Assembly: GCF_017161325.1 (NCBI RefSeq)
Contig: NZ_CP045670.1
Coordinates: 372,001 to 436,000, forward strand
Origin: Treponema pedis
Lineage (GTDB): Bacteria; Spirochaetota; Spirochaetia; Treponematales; Treponemataceae
Direction: 5' to 3'
Length of the DNA stretch: 64,000 nt
How positions within the stretch are numbered: position 1 is the stretch's first letter; each line of letters starts with the position of its first letter. Positions 36,801-46,054 of this stretch are shown one piece after another. Both the position numbers and the translations under genes were made by a program. The notes beneath the pieces are model-generated. The model saw only the letters and a program-made list of their open reading frames with translations, ran no database searches and was not told where the DNA came from.

Positions 36801-39800
36801 GAAAATACCTTTACTTTCAGGTTCGATACCGTTGCCCCTACAGGCGATTTCGGCGAAGCGGTATATATTCATAACGGAAACTTTTCCGCTTCATCAATCA
36901 GCGATGTTCAGCTTGCACAAAAAGTAACGGAGTTAGGCGGTAATGCGAGTTCCGGGGCGGGAGCGAAAATATTGGCGGGAAATACCGTACTGACTGTAAG
37001 CAGTGTAAACGGCAATACTATAAACTTTACTCCGGCAATTACATCGGGAATTTATAATTATATTCTGTATAAACCGAATACTTTAATATATAACGGTACA
37101 GGCAATTGGATTGTACATGGTGTTGCAAACGATGACGGTTCCGGTATAAAAGAAGTGGAGGTTTGGGTAAGCGTAAACGGTAGTGAAACTTCTAAAACCC
37201 TTATAACCGAAACGGATACTTCAAACAGGATAACCCGTCAGCTGGGCGGCCAATGCACATGGAAAGGCTTGATAGATTTAAGTTCTCTTTCCGACGGTAA
37301 CGGTTCTTTGCATTATAAAGTAACCGATAAAAGCGGAAATATCTACGGCCCCGTTACGGCAGCCGTTCTGGTAAAAAATAAGCCGATAACCGTAAACTCG
37401 ATAAAATTGAGCACGGATATAGGAGGCTCATCTGTAGATTTTATAAATAATACGGATAACAATGCTCTTACAATAACGGCCGATTCAAATAGGGATTATA
37501 CCGGCACTTTTAAGAGTAAAAACTTTGCTTTTAAAAATAAACAGAATTCAAAGATAATCGTTAATTTTACCGGAGGACAGGGACAGGTAAAGTACAGGCT
37601 TAAAAAAAGCGATGATACCGTTTTGAAAGACCTTACGGATATTTCAAGCGGAGGCGTAATAGATTTACAAAGCCATATAGATACGATAGGTAATTCCGAC
37701 GGTAACCCTACAACTATAAAGCTGGAACTGTGGGACAGTGCATACGGGCTTGCTGCAGGAACTACTTCAGCCTTTGCAAAAATAGATATTACAACTCTCT
37801 TTGATGCCGTTGACGGCAAAAAGCCTACGGTAACGGTTTTACCCTTCCACTGGAACGGCGAAGATGATAATTCTTTGTATGAAAACAAAAGGCTTAACGG
37901 GCATATTGAAATTGCAAATATCTCAGGACTTTCCGCAGGCTCATCGGTATCGGGTAAGGTAAGCTTGAGAGGTTTTGCTTACGATAATATAAAAATCGAA
38001 AAAATTTCTGCGGTGCTTCCAAACTCTTCTTCTTTAACGGTTACGGCTCAAAGAAGCGGCAGTACTTGGACTTCCGATAAAAATATGAATTCCGACGGAG
38101 CCGAATTAAAAGTTGAAACGGTTTCGGCAGATTACAGCGGTTACTATGTAAAATGGACTCTTAATTGGGATACTGAAAAGGCAAGTGTAGGTACCGGAAA
38201 GGAAATAAAAATAACGGTAAATGACGGAAGAAACGGGGACGGAGACTCTTCCGATACCGAACATCTTCCTTCAGTTACTACCGTAACCCGCAGTTCCGAA
38301 ACCAAGGCGGAAAATGCCGTATTTGCAAATGCAAAGCAGGGGCAGTTCGTTGTATTTAAAAACAACGGAGAAAAGCAATATTTAACCCGTATAAGCGGTA
38401 CGGCAGGAAACACTGTTACGCTTGAAAACAGCGTTCCTACGGAATGTACGCAGGCTTATTTATACGATTATACTTCAAACAAAGCCAAGGCAACCGTAAA
38501 TATTGTGCCTTATGTTACGGATATCGAAACCCAATTAAAAAATGCCGACGGTGTTGCCAAGGGTGCTTTCTCCAGGGCTTCAACGGGAGAATATCCGGTT
38601 AGGGCCGGAGAAACCGTGAAAATAAAGGGCTTTAATTTAAACGGCGGTAACGTTAAAATTAACGGGTCTTCCGTTGCAGGCAGTTTGGACAGTTTAACAA
38701 TACATACTAATCAAGCGAGCGGTGATTTAACTGTTACCGTAAGCTCTGTGGAATCAATCAATAACAAGGTTGATATAACAAAACCGTATAATATTGAAGC
38801 CAACGGCATAAATAACAATATCCTCACGGCAAGACGTAAGTTATTTGTATGGGAAATGAAGTCGATTATTGATAATAATTTTATGGATAGTCCTCAATTT
38901 GTGATGGATAAGGATTCAAATTATTATATGTCGTACGGTTCGTTAGCCGGTACTGGTGCAATGAGTTTTCATATGATGAAAAACGGCACGGTAAATAATA
39001 CCTCATCGCAAATGGCTGCACAATATATTATCGAGCAGTGTTATAGTAAGTATCATAATACAATAATAGGCTATGATGATGCTGGTAATATGTATGGTGG
39101 TGCAAGTAACACCGACAGAGCAAGTAGCAGTACTAGTTTTACTTTCTTTTCTAGAGAGCAAGGCTCTAATGCTATTGGTAATAATGGTAATTATAATGGT
39201 GGAACGAATAGGCGAAGACTTGAAAATAATTATAATAAACTTAGAGGGGTTTATGATGTAAATCGCGTTCAGATTCCGAAATTATCGGTAAGAGGAAGTG
39301 GAAGCGGAGCAAAAATTGCTCTTGTTTATTATGACAGTAATAATGATAAATTACCCGTAAAATTCCGTTATGGTACTGTGAATTCAGCTGATAGTATAAC
39401 CGGTGGTATAAGCAATAATGTTGATAGTAATGGTGGTGGTAGTGATCCTAACAATTCCGGTTCTTCTCAAGGTTATGAAGTCATAGCAGATACCACGACA
39501 GTACATAAAAGTGGTAGCTATGTAGCTGTGGCGCTGACTTCAGAAAATAGGGCTATTGCTGTATGGTATGACGCTGCAAATGGAAATTTGGTGTATTCAT
39601 ATCGTGATATAGGAACAAGTTATAATGCTCCTGCAATGAATGCTACTGATCGTAAAACTAACGAATGGCAAAATAATGCAGTTATTATTGACGGAGGTGC
39701 CCCATTGTATGTTGATATTATGCTTGATGATTCAAACGGATTGCACATAGGCTATTATTCTAGCAGTTTTGGAGGCGTAAAATATGCATATCTTCCTCCT

Positions 39801-40202
39801 GCCAAGGTAACAGGAGCTAAACCTTTATCATCTGACTTTAAAATCGCAAAAGTGGATAAATATATGAATCCCGGTGCTTATTTAAAAATTGGAGTACGTA
39901 AAGAGAACGGAAAACAAGTCCCATATATTTCATATTATCACAATGGGTTCTTTGGTTCTGTAAATTCTGTTCGTATGGCTTGGTTAAAAGACGGAATTGC
40001 TAGTGATAATGTTGTAAAAGATGGCCTTACAGATGAAGCTAAATTCACAGGTAATTGGGTTGTTATGACGGTACCTGCAAGTTCGGGAATTCGGCAGTAC
40101 ACAATTTGTCAGGGTGTTCCGCTTAGCGGTACTTATGCTAATGATATCATTGCTGCATATTTTACCAATAAAAATTATGAAATGGCGGTATTAAAAAGAT
40201 AA
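33861..40202 (+). CDS. giant Ig-like repeat lipoprotein with divergent C-terminal domain
   Basis: I chose ATG 33861 because GGAGG (33848-33852) sits eight bases before it; an earlier ATG at 33846 overlaps that site. The 2113-residue protein is a lipoprotein (lipobox GSTC, near residue 23). It carries many Big-type Ig-like domains (for example VEFVV-DKTAPAI boundaries and ISVSGTITDLYSG), then an IPT/TIG-like unit near residues 1575-1640 (VRAGETVKIKGFNLNGG). The last 380 residues are a different, Ser/Gly/Asn-rich, repeat-strand domain that may be a beta-propeller. The DNA of that last part has different codon choice. It is probably a surface-exposed adhesin or ligand-binding protein; function unproven. 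Confidence 0.75.
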   Translation: MGKIGKSLLSVLAVLVIITGSTCKQNVALGSAIDIGYYPEGNILYPDTGETPIKGSFVLKGVARHDDGIDSVSVVFQNIETKARTKTYSANMDSSSGSSVMWTVNIDNTSQGTEAGHELVKLYPIPDGEYTAIVTVTGTNGKSVEITKNYKIDNTPPVFIVDRPSTYAGLSEEPPVTDKYGAVFSIVGLAGERNTVEELSAAVPGTSVSVVQRFIGKNINTVMTSAGETNYTDFQNSVSSSSAVKAALSLSDNAREYRGSNADGKGNISEWYYLKSEIYTSVIAMGYTAEVISDYFSGKKGSNNNEHEKKILQLRSDTSALAVLKDKRIMMSDKRSAFKLDPSKSPGFRVTNVKNMEKSSFDLNLVSTALFKEGVETFVNVELIPNKDNTPLTGGSQLANYNASNIKVNLYKWNGTGDESDSLKNFIEANLVKTEILDFSTLTSTDLSNNVISVDGTNLKLKCKLPSGFSEGNYLISVEGTDVTNAESNKFVAYDDGNSANSGLFVCKYLSAGGGVRVRPVRLTDKYVRSDFDIFADVTGLGDTGKIYYDVDNQNVPEDSSKALTLETSPGIRYKANVNIASLTDGDHKIWFKAKSSTGGTDSDYMEFVVDKTAPAIDISYPLPSEPQAGEISVSGTITDLYSGVKETGTKWIIGKRSSVPAENDTGWKDMNASTKGSWNFSVNLDSVLNSSMYGEAAGAYYKIPLYIRTEDSVGNIQVHTKEILFNPDGTKPVVRVLSPAAEAVVGGTIQIFGTASAVKGGPQAVGEVYIQFSKNGSFSNGSDCTFGTDSSSPSYTADWYQSGNGQLIPNTNTAGGAEWRIEINGNGAFNGTSQRQDVYFRLRAKNKTNNMMGEWTAPIKIVVDKEAPLITEAKIDNTSGSSSPQSYETNMWIGNGKKLTAKLTDPSGIKEVKITSAELNGGISYSLTQNNMPSNWLTPNGSNYDLSIPLYLNTMSSSAGGKFSIKVSITENTSTSLTSENTFTFRFDTVAPTGDFGEAVYIHNGNFSASSISDVQLAQKVTELGGNASSGAGAKILAGNTVLTVSSVNGNTINFTPAITSGIYNYILYKPNTLIYNGTGNWIVHGVANDDGSGIKEVEVWVSVNGSETSKTLITETDTSNRITRQLGGQCTWKGLIDLSSLSDGNGSLHYKVTDKSGNIYGPVTAAVLVKNKPITVNSIKLSTDIGGSSVDFINNTDNNALTITADSNRDYTGTFKSKNFAFKNKQNSKIIVNFTGGQGQVKYRLKKSDDTVLKDLTDISSGGVIDLQSHIDTIGNSDGNPTTIKLELWDSAYGLAAGTTSAFAKIDITTLFDAVDGKKPTVTVLPFHWNGEDDNSLYENKRLNGHIEIANISGLSAGSSVSGKVSLRGFAYDNIKIEKISAVLPNSSSLTVTAQRSGSTWTSDKNMNSDGAELKVETVSADYSGYYVKWTLNWDTEKASVGTGKEIKITVNDGRNGDGDSSDTEHLPSVTTVTRSSETKAENAVFANAKQGQFVVFKNNGEKQYLTRISGTAGNTVTLENSVPTECTQAYLYDYTSNKAKATVNIVPYVTDIETQLKNADGVAKGAFSRASTGEYPVRAGETVKIKGFNLNGGNVKINGSSVAGSLDSLTIHTNQASGDLTVTVSSVESINNKVDITKPYNIEANGINNNILTARRKLFVWEMKSIIDNNFMDSPQFVMDKDSNYYMSYGSLAGTGAMSFHMMKNGTVNNTSSQMAAQYIIEQCYSKYHNTIIGYDDAGNMYGGASNTDRASSSTSFTFFSREQGSNAIGNNGNYNGGTNRRRLENNYNKLRGVYDVNRVQIPKLSVRGSGSGAKIALVYYDSNNDKLPVKFRYGTVNSADSITGGISNNVDSNGGGSDPNNSGSSQGYEVIADTTTVHKSGSYVAVALTSENRAIAVWYDAANGNLVYSYRDIGTSYNAPAMNATDRKTNEWQNNAVIIDGGAPLYVDIMLDDSNGLHIGYYSSSFGGVKYAYLPPAKVTGAKPLSSDFKIAKVDKYMNPGAYLKIGVRKENGKQVPYISYYHNGFFGSVNSVRMAWLKDGIASDNVVKDGLTDEAKFTGNWVVMTVPASSGIRQYTICQGVPLSGTYANDIIAAYFTNKNYEMAVLKR

Positions 40203-40221
40203 GTAATTAAAAAAATATTAT

Positions 40222-40258
40222 AACCTGCAATTTCCTGTTATGGAATTGCAGGTTTTTT
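40222..40258 (+). terminator. rho-independent terminator
   Basis: An 11-bp stem AACCTGCAATT with AATTGCAGGTT and a T-run, 20 bases after the giant lipoprotein gene. Confidence 0.9.
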
Positions 40259-40338
40259 AATTTTAAAATACGGCTTAAAGTACGTTAAAACAAGAAGTTT
40301 TTAAATCAATTAAAAGTCGGATAATTCTCCCACTGTTG

Positions 40339-41133
40339 TCAAAACAAAAAATCTCCAGACTCTAAAGTTCTAAAAGTTCCTTCCGTTTGGGATTTTATAA
40401 GATAAAATAAAAAGTGTTTTAATTCCGAATATGTTTTTTCCGAAATATCCAGTGTACGCGATATTTTAGGGATTAAATTTTTTACCGCAAACAAATATAA
40501 AAGGCTTTCCGAAGAAAGTTTAAAATTAGGTTCACCTTTTTGTAAACAGTTTTTACAAACGCAGGCGTCTTCATTAGGGATATAAAATAAAACCTCTTCG
40601 TTTTCATTATTCTTTACAAAGGACAAATTCTCAATTTTTCCGCTTAAATGTAAACCGCAGCGGTTGCAAGTTTCCACTTCAGGTGCAATACCCGAAAAAA
40701 TAATTACACGCCATAAAAACCTCAGCAAAGCCGTTCTGCATTCCGTTTCATTTGAAGAGGCGATACCGGTTAAAAAAAAATTAAGAATTTCCCAATCGAT
40801 ATTACCCTTTAACTTTACCGCAAGTTCCGAAGCAAAGGCCGCACACCAAAGTCTCGTTAAATTATCTCTTAAACCGATACGGTATTCCGTTACTTTAAAA
40901 TCGGTTATCTTATTGGAATTCTTTATCGGGTTTGAATAAAGCCAAACGGTTCCGCTTTGATACGGTACTACAAGTCCTCTCATCTTGCTTTTCGGCCCTC
41001 CGAAGACGGCGGCTTCCAAAATGCGTGAACAGTGCTCCTCTCCGGGCAAAAGTAAAACCGCATTGCGATGCCCTTCTCCGAAATCTTTAACGGAAAGGAT
41101 AAGAGCTTCGGAAGACCATGAGCGGCAGGACAT
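40339..41133 (-). CDS. recO: DNA repair protein RecO
   Basis: A 264-residue RecO with an N-terminal OB-fold (EALILSVKDFGEGHRN near residue 9) and a C-terminal helical domain holding a four-Cys zinc site (CNRCGLHL near 156, CVCKNC near 195). RecO helps RecA load onto SSB-coated DNA. Its ATG directly abuts the stop of the upstream HEAT gene, so it is the last gene of a four-gene minus-strand operon. Confidence 0.88.
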   Translation of the reverse strand: MSCRSWSSEALILSVKDFGEGHRNAVLLLPGEEHCSRILEAAVFGGPKSKMRGLVVPYQSGTVWLYSNPIKNSNKITDFKVTEYRIGLRDNLTRLWCAAFASELAVKLKGNIDWEILNFFLTGIASSNETECRTALLRFLWRVIIFSGIAPEVETCNRCGLHLSGKIENLSFVKNNENEEVLFYIPNEDACVCKNCLQKGEPNFKLSSESLLYLFAVKNLIPKISRTLDISEKTYSELKHFLFYLIKSQTEGTFRTLESGDFLF

Positions 41134-42582
41134 TTATTTTGAACCTGCTTGCTCTAAAAGAGTTTTTGCTCGGCGGCTTAACGCTCCGTTGCTTTCATTT
41201 TCCGCAATTGCAGAAACAAGAGGTGCAAGTGAAGAATATTTATTTAATTTAAACATATCCAGTCCTATGCTTTTAAATAAAACTTCCTTATGATTCATAA
41301 AGGCTTCTGCAATTTTAGCGGTTGCACCGTTTTCTATTTTGGAAATAATCTTACCGAGTTCCGAAGCGAATTTGTTTTTTTGTTTATTTGAAGCTGAAAG
41401 AGATACAAGCGTTTCTTTTTCGATATCAGCATAAATAAAATCAAAATTATTCTTTAAAAAATATTCTGCAATTTTAAGCCTAAGCGTAATACCCGTTTTT
41501 TCATCGTTAAAAGCTTCTTTAATCCATTCATTCGATTCGCCGTCATTTAATTCCGATAAGGCTTCTATTGCTGCAATCCGTACCGTATTTTCAGGGTCTT
41601 TTTTTGCCCGGTATAAAATATACGGAACCGCAGCGGAATTTTTTTCTTCTTTTGCCGATTGAATTGCCTGAAGCCGCACCTTGTAGTATGTATCCTTAAA
41701 AGCCTGTAAAAGAACGGCTCGGGCTTTTTCGGTTTTAAAACCGGCAAGACCCTTAATTGCGGCGGTACGCAAAACGGGGTCTTTGTCCTCAAAAAGTTCC
41801 GTTAAAACGGGGACCGCTTTTTCATCTCCGATTTTTCCTAAAGCCGCCGCCGCCGTTCCTCGTATTATAGAATTTTCTTCCGTATCCGCCGCAGTTTTTT
41901 CAAGGAAATCCCAAGTTTCACCGCTATGCAATTCTTCCAATGCAAACATAATATTTTGTTTTAGAATAAGCGTTTCTTTTTCATCTTTTGAGCTGTCCGA
42001 TTCAAATAATTCGGAAAGGAAAACGGCATCTTCCGCTCCCCCTATTTTTCCTAAGGCGGTAATCGAAATCGCCGTATAATCGCTATCTTCGTCTTTTAAA
42101 ATTTCGCGTAAATATTGAATACCGTCCGCAATTTCCAAATCGCGGATATAAGCGATTGCGGCATTTACCGTATCTTTCGGATATTCGTAACGGTTTTCTA
42201 AAACTATAAGAGCGTCCGTTTTTAAACAAGAATTTTTCTTTTGTGCAAAATAAGCGAATAAGGCATTTCTAACGGCAGGAACCTTTGTTTCGGTAAATAT
42301 TTTTTGCAAATCGGAATCGAAGCCATCTTCTTTTTCGTTTTGCAAGGTTTTTATAAGTTCAAGAATATCATCTGCAAGACCGTAAAGAATAATATTGCGT
42401 CTTTCTTCCGTTTCGGAAATTTCTTTTTTTGAGGTTTCCTCAGTCTTTCCGTTTTCGGATTTTTTTTGCTCCTTATCCGATGTGTGTTCTTCGGAGGGCG
42501 GATTTTGCGTAAATGCAACAGAAGCATAAATAAGGATAAATAAAAAAATAAAAGGTGTTTTTAAATTAAGTTTTTTTTTCAT
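41134..42582 (-). CDS. exported HEAT-repeat protein
   Basis: I start at ATG 42582, preceded by GGGAGAAACT and overlapping the upstream stop as ATGA, rather than six codons earlier. The protein has 482 residues: a signal peptide (about 1-26), a charged Lys/Glu linker, and then at least eight HEAT/PBS-lyase-type helical repeats, for example ALGKIGDEKAVPVLTELF and the similar ALGKIGGAEDAVFLSELF. Such solenoids are protein-interaction scaffolds. It is probably periplasmic. Partner unknown. Confidence 0.75.
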   Translation of the reverse strand: MKKKLNLKTPFIFLFILIYASVAFTQNPPSEEHTSDKEQKKSENGKTEETSKKEISETEERRNIILYGLADDILELIKTLQNEKEDGFDSDLQKIFTETKVPAVRNALFAYFAQKKNSCLKTDALIVLENRYEYPKDTVNAAIAYIRDLEIADGIQYLREILKDEDSDYTAISITALGKIGGAEDAVFLSELFESDSSKDEKETLILKQNIMFALEELHSGETWDFLEKTAADTEENSIIRGTAAAALGKIGDEKAVPVLTELFEDKDPVLRTAAIKGLAGFKTEKARAVLLQAFKDTYYKVRLQAIQSAKEEKNSAAVPYILYRAKKDPENTVRIAAIEALSELNDGESNEWIKEAFNDEKTGITLRLKIAEYFLKNNFDFIYADIEKETLVSLSASNKQKNKFASELGKIISKIENGATAKIAEAFMNHKEVLFKSIGLDMFKLNKYSSLAPLVSAIAENESNGALSRRAKTLLEQAGSK

Positions 42583-43478
42583 AGTTTCTCCCGTATCCAA
42601 TCTTTTATTATCGGTTCGATACTCGGCAAAATAAAGCCGAGTTTTTCAATGCCCTTATGTTGTTCCGAAGCCTCCCAGTTTTGGAAAGGATTGTCGTAAT
42701 TTTCTTCAAAAAAATCATATATCAGATTTTCCGCATCTACGTATTCGCTTTTAAAAACCGAAACCGTTTGTACGGTTTGTTTATCCAACTCTTTTCGTAT
42801 AGAAGTTCTGATATTTTCAAAAAACATACCCTTATGCAGTTTATAACTTGAGCCTGTCATAAGCTGTATTATTTCGGCAATTGAACCTGCCGGTTTCAGC
42901 TCCGGCTGTGCAGGAAGAATAGGTTTTTCTCTTTTTTTAAACACGAATAATTTAGGCGTTTTCGGTACCGTCTTGTTCTCTTGAAGTTTTTTTTCCGTTT
43001 TTTTATTTTCGGATATTTTCTTTTGCGTTTTTACCTTTTTTATTTTCGGTTTAATTTCTTTTGCTTTTTTCCGTTCTTTTTTATCTTTATCAATATCGGT
43101 CGAAACGGTTTTTTGTTTTGCGGGAGGCAGGGCTTTTTGTAAGTTTTCTTTCGGAGGTGGAAGAGCTTTTCGGGTTTCTGCATTTTGCATAGTTTTTTGA
43201 CCCGGTTGCGGAAGCGTCGCTTTTACCTTGCTCCACTGGCGCTGCAAATATAAATCTCCGCTTATGCTGTAGTAATAACCGCTTACTATGTTAAGTAAAA
43301 CGGCCTGAATAATTTCTTCATCTTTCCAGCCGCGGTATCTTCCTATTTTTACCGCTTGAAAAATATTAAAGTGATTTGTTTTATATTTTCTGCTGTAAAG
43401 CAAAACGGCATTTTCAAAAGCGGAATTTGAATACATAGGCCAATATTTAAGCATATATGCAATAACCTTATCTTCCAC
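42579..43478 (-). CDS. conserved-looking protein with Lys-rich linker, function unknown
   Basis: A 299-residue protein with no signal peptide. Residues 1-90 form a helical domain (AFENAVLLYSRKYKTNHFN); residues 95-190 are a Lys/Pro/Gln-rich low-complexity linker; residues 195-299 are a second helical domain ending in IKDWIREKL. It lies in an operon with the HEAT protein and recO. I do not recognise the family. The layout of two folded ends joined by a basic linker suggests a scaffold or nucleic-acid-associated role, but this is speculation. Confidence 0.6.
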   Translation of the reverse strand: MEDKVIAYMLKYWPMYSNSAFENAVLLYSRKYKTNHFNIFQAVKIGRYRGWKDEEIIQAVLLNIVSGYYYSISGDLYLQRQWSKVKATLPQPGQKTMQNAETRKALPPPKENLQKALPPAKQKTVSTDIDKDKKERKKAKEIKPKIKKVKTQKKISENKKTEKKLQENKTVPKTPKLFVFKKREKPILPAQPELKPAGSIAEIIQLMTGSSYKLHKGMFFENIRTSIRKELDKQTVQTVSVFKSEYVDAENLIYDFFEENYDNPFQNWEASEQHKGIEKLGFILPSIEPIIKDWIREKL

Positions 43479-43501
43479 CGATTTTATTGTTTCAGGGATT
43501 A

Positions 43502-44140
43502 TTATAGCTTCGGTTTGTTCTTTTGTAAAATAATTTTTGAAAAATCGAAGGCGGGCTTGGGGCGGTATACGGCAGCTTGTCTTTTGCGTAATGCCAGCTC
43601 TTCCTGTTCCGCCTTATATTCATTTACTGAAGAAAGCGTATCCGTTACATAAAGTCTTATAAGTTCCGCCGATTTTTTCATAGCATTTTCTTTAAAATTT
43701 AAAATCGCCGCATAACGTGAAAACTTTTGTGTAAATGAAATTGCGGCAAATCTGTCGTTTGAAATTGCCGAAACGACGTGTTCGCATTGCTGAATAACAT
43801 TGTAAACGTCATTGGGATTTAAATTTGAAATTTTTTCCGTGATAAAAGATATAATATGTTTAATTTGAACAATAGTTTTTTGTGCAAGTGTAATTAAATT
43901 CTGTGTAAGCAGTTCTTGAAAGCGCGGCGATTTTTGCCTATAGCAGGACATTAATTCCACCCTCATTTTTTCATCGGGGTATTTCCGCTTTAATTTTTCA
44001 TTATATAATGAAAGAGCTTCGTTCATAAAGCCCGTTTTTCTAAGCTCGAAATATCGTTCAATATCCAAATCATCGGAAAGGCTTAGTTGAGGATATTCCT
44101 GTTTTAAGACTTGTTTTTCAAGTTCCGTTATTTGTACCAT
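43502..44140 (-). CDS. helical protein of unknown function, first gene of the recO operon
   Basis: A 212-residue, mostly helical cytoplasmic protein with no signal peptide or membrane helix. It begins with MVQITELEKQVL, has a central amphipathic region around NLITLAQKTIVQIKHIIS, and ends in a basic tail (ILQKNKPKL). It is 23 bases upstream of the next unknown gene and heads the minus-strand recO operon. Not recognised. Confidence 0.55.
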   Translation of the reverse strand: MVQITELEKQVLKQEYPQLSLSDDLDIERYFELRKTGFMNEALSLYNEKLKRKYPDEKMRVELMSCYRQKSPRFQELLTQNLITLAQKTIVQIKHIISFITEKISNLNPNDVYNVIQQCEHVVSAISNDRFAAISFTQKFSRYAAILNFKENAMKKSAELIRLYVTDTLSSVNEYKAEQEELALRKRQAAVYRPKPAFDFSKIILQKNKPKL

Positions 44141-44348
44141 AGATTCACCTGTTTCCGACTATAGTATAGAAAAAATAAAAAAAAACAAGGTATAGATAGT
44201 TAAAGAAACGTTTTTTATTTTCCGCCTATGTTTAAATATTAAAATGGAAGATAATATGGAAGTTAAAATAAAAAACGATTTTTATTTAAGCAAAATCCTT
44301 GCGTTTTTTGTTATTTTAATGTATACTTTAAAAATAAGGAGTGTGAGT

Positions 44349-45956
44349 ATGCTAAAAATCAACAAAAAACTTTTCACGTTAACGGGTTTTGTAATGATGA
44401 TAGCGGTATTTTCAATGCTGTTTTCTTCATGCGAAACGGATTCAAATTCTTCAAATGAACAATATGCTTCCATTGAAGCAAAGGCGCCTTCCAACCAAGT
44501 GGATATTCTCTTGTTTAACGACTTTCACGGTAACGTTGCGGAAGATACACGCCCCGGAAAGGGTAAAAATGCGGGTATGGCAAAGATGATAGGCTATGTA
44601 AAGACCGCAGGAAGAGAAAATCCCAATACGATTGTCGTTGCCGGAGGCGATAATTATCAGGGAACCGCTATATCCAATTTAACTTACGGAGCTCCCGTTT
44701 CGGCAATGATGAGGGCAATGAATGTTACCGTATCGGCCGTCGGAAATCACGAGTTTGACTGGGGCGTTAAACACATGACAAAGTGGCAAAAAGACGGAAA
44801 CTTTACATTCTTAGCCGCCAATATCGTAGATAAAACGACAAAAAAACCGGTAACTTGGGCAAAGCCGTATATGATAATCGCAAAAGGCGGATATAAAATC
44901 GCTTTTATCGGTTTGGCTCACCCCGATACCGTTACCTTAACTAGTGCGGAACATGTCAGCGGTTTGGAATTTACCGACCCGGTTATGGCGGGACAAGAAT
45001 GGGTTGACTATCTTTTGGCGGGAAAAGCCCGCGAGGGAAAACCCGATGCAATTATTGCATTAACACACATCGATTCGGACCAAAAAGATGACGCTATCAG
45101 CGGTAATGCGGTAAAATTGGCTGAAATTAAGGGATTACATGCAGTGCTTTCCGCACACAGCCACCGCACGGTATCCGGTACGGTAAACGGAATGCCCGTT
45201 CTTCAAGCCTATTGTTACGGAAGAGCCGTAGGAAAGCTCTCTTTGACATTCGGTGAAAATAAAGAGCTGGTAAAATGCGAGCCCGTCGTTGATGAAATTT
45301 GGAAAACCAAAAGCGATATTATCGAAGATGAAAAGGGAAAAGCCGTACATGAAAAATATGAGGCGGAGCTTAAACCCATTATGGGTGAAGTTATCGGAAC
45401 CGCCGAAGGAGAGTTTACCCATGAGCGAAGTGATAAGGGAAGTAATACTCTCTTAGGAGCGTGGGCAGCCGAGGTGCAACGACAATTAGGAAAAGCCGAT
45501 ATAGCAATTCAAAACGGAGGCGGTTTACGTAGAACGCTCGCCGCGGGAAATATAACCGTAGGCGATTTATACGAGATTATGCCCTTTGACAACTATTTGG
45601 TTGTTTTCGACCTTTCGGGTGCGGAAATTAAAAAAGCGATAGACCATGGTATTAACAATCCGAACATCACGGACGGACAATTTGCAGGTCTTAGAGTTGA
45701 ATATGACGGCAGAAAACCGTTTGAAAGCCGCATTACCAAAATTACGCTTATGGACGGTACACCGCTTGATATGAATAAAACCTACAAAGTTGTTGTAAAC
45801 AGTTTTATGTTTACGGGCGGAGATGCTTACGATTTCAGTAAAGCAATGAACGCAGCTGAAAGCGTGTCCATACGCGATGCTTTAATCGATGCGATTAAAA
45901 AAGCAAAAACAATTACACCTAAACCGGTAGATTATATCAAAGATATAAGTAAATAA
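44349..45956 (+). CDS. 5'-nucleotidase/UshA-family lipoprotein
   Basis: I start at ATG 44349, where AAGGAG lies seven bases upstream and a lipobox (LFSSC) follows; the frame is open further upstream but without a signal. The 535-residue protein has the metallophosphoesterase motifs FNDFHGN, GGDNYQG, GNHEFD and AHSH, then the substrate-specificity C-terminal domain (NGGGLRRTLAAG, MPFDNYLVVFDLSG). UshA-type enzymes hydrolyse extracellular nucleotides to nucleosides and phosphate. As a surface or periplasmic lipoprotein, it probably scavenges host nucleotides. It is monocistronic. Confidence 0.9.
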   Translation: MLKINKKLFTLTGFVMMIAVFSMLFSSCETDSNSSNEQYASIEAKAPSNQVDILLFNDFHGNVAEDTRPGKGKNAGMAKMIGYVKTAGRENPNTIVVAGGDNYQGTAISNLTYGAPVSAMMRAMNVTVSAVGNHEFDWGVKHMTKWQKDGNFTFLAANIVDKTTKKPVTWAKPYMIIAKGGYKIAFIGLAHPDTVTLTSAEHVSGLEFTDPVMAGQEWVDYLLAGKAREGKPDAIIALTHIDSDQKDDAISGNAVKLAEIKGLHAVLSAHSHRTVSGTVNGMPVLQAYCYGRAVGKLSLTFGENKELVKCEPVVDEIWKTKSDIIEDEKGKAVHEKYEAELKPIMGEVIGTAEGEFTHERSDKGSNTLLGAWAAEVQRQLGKADIAIQNGGGLRRTLAAGNITVGDLYEIMPFDNYLVVFDLSGAEIKKAIDHGINNPNITDGQFAGLRVEYDGRKPFESRITKITLMDGTPLDMNKTYKVVVNSFMFTGGDAYDFSKAMNAAESVSIRDALIDAIKKAKTITPKPVDYIKDISK

Positions 45957-46054
45957 CGGAGAAAAATTATAAAACTTACGGTGCGGAAATTTTTAAAGAT
46001 AAGATTTCCGCACTTCTTTTTTATCGAATTAACAAAAGCGAAAAAAACATTGTT

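Noticed and set aside
44244-44348. Longer start for the 5'-nucleotidase
   Set aside because: The extra 35 residues would hide the lipoprotein signal; ATG 44349 has AAGGAG at proper spacing.
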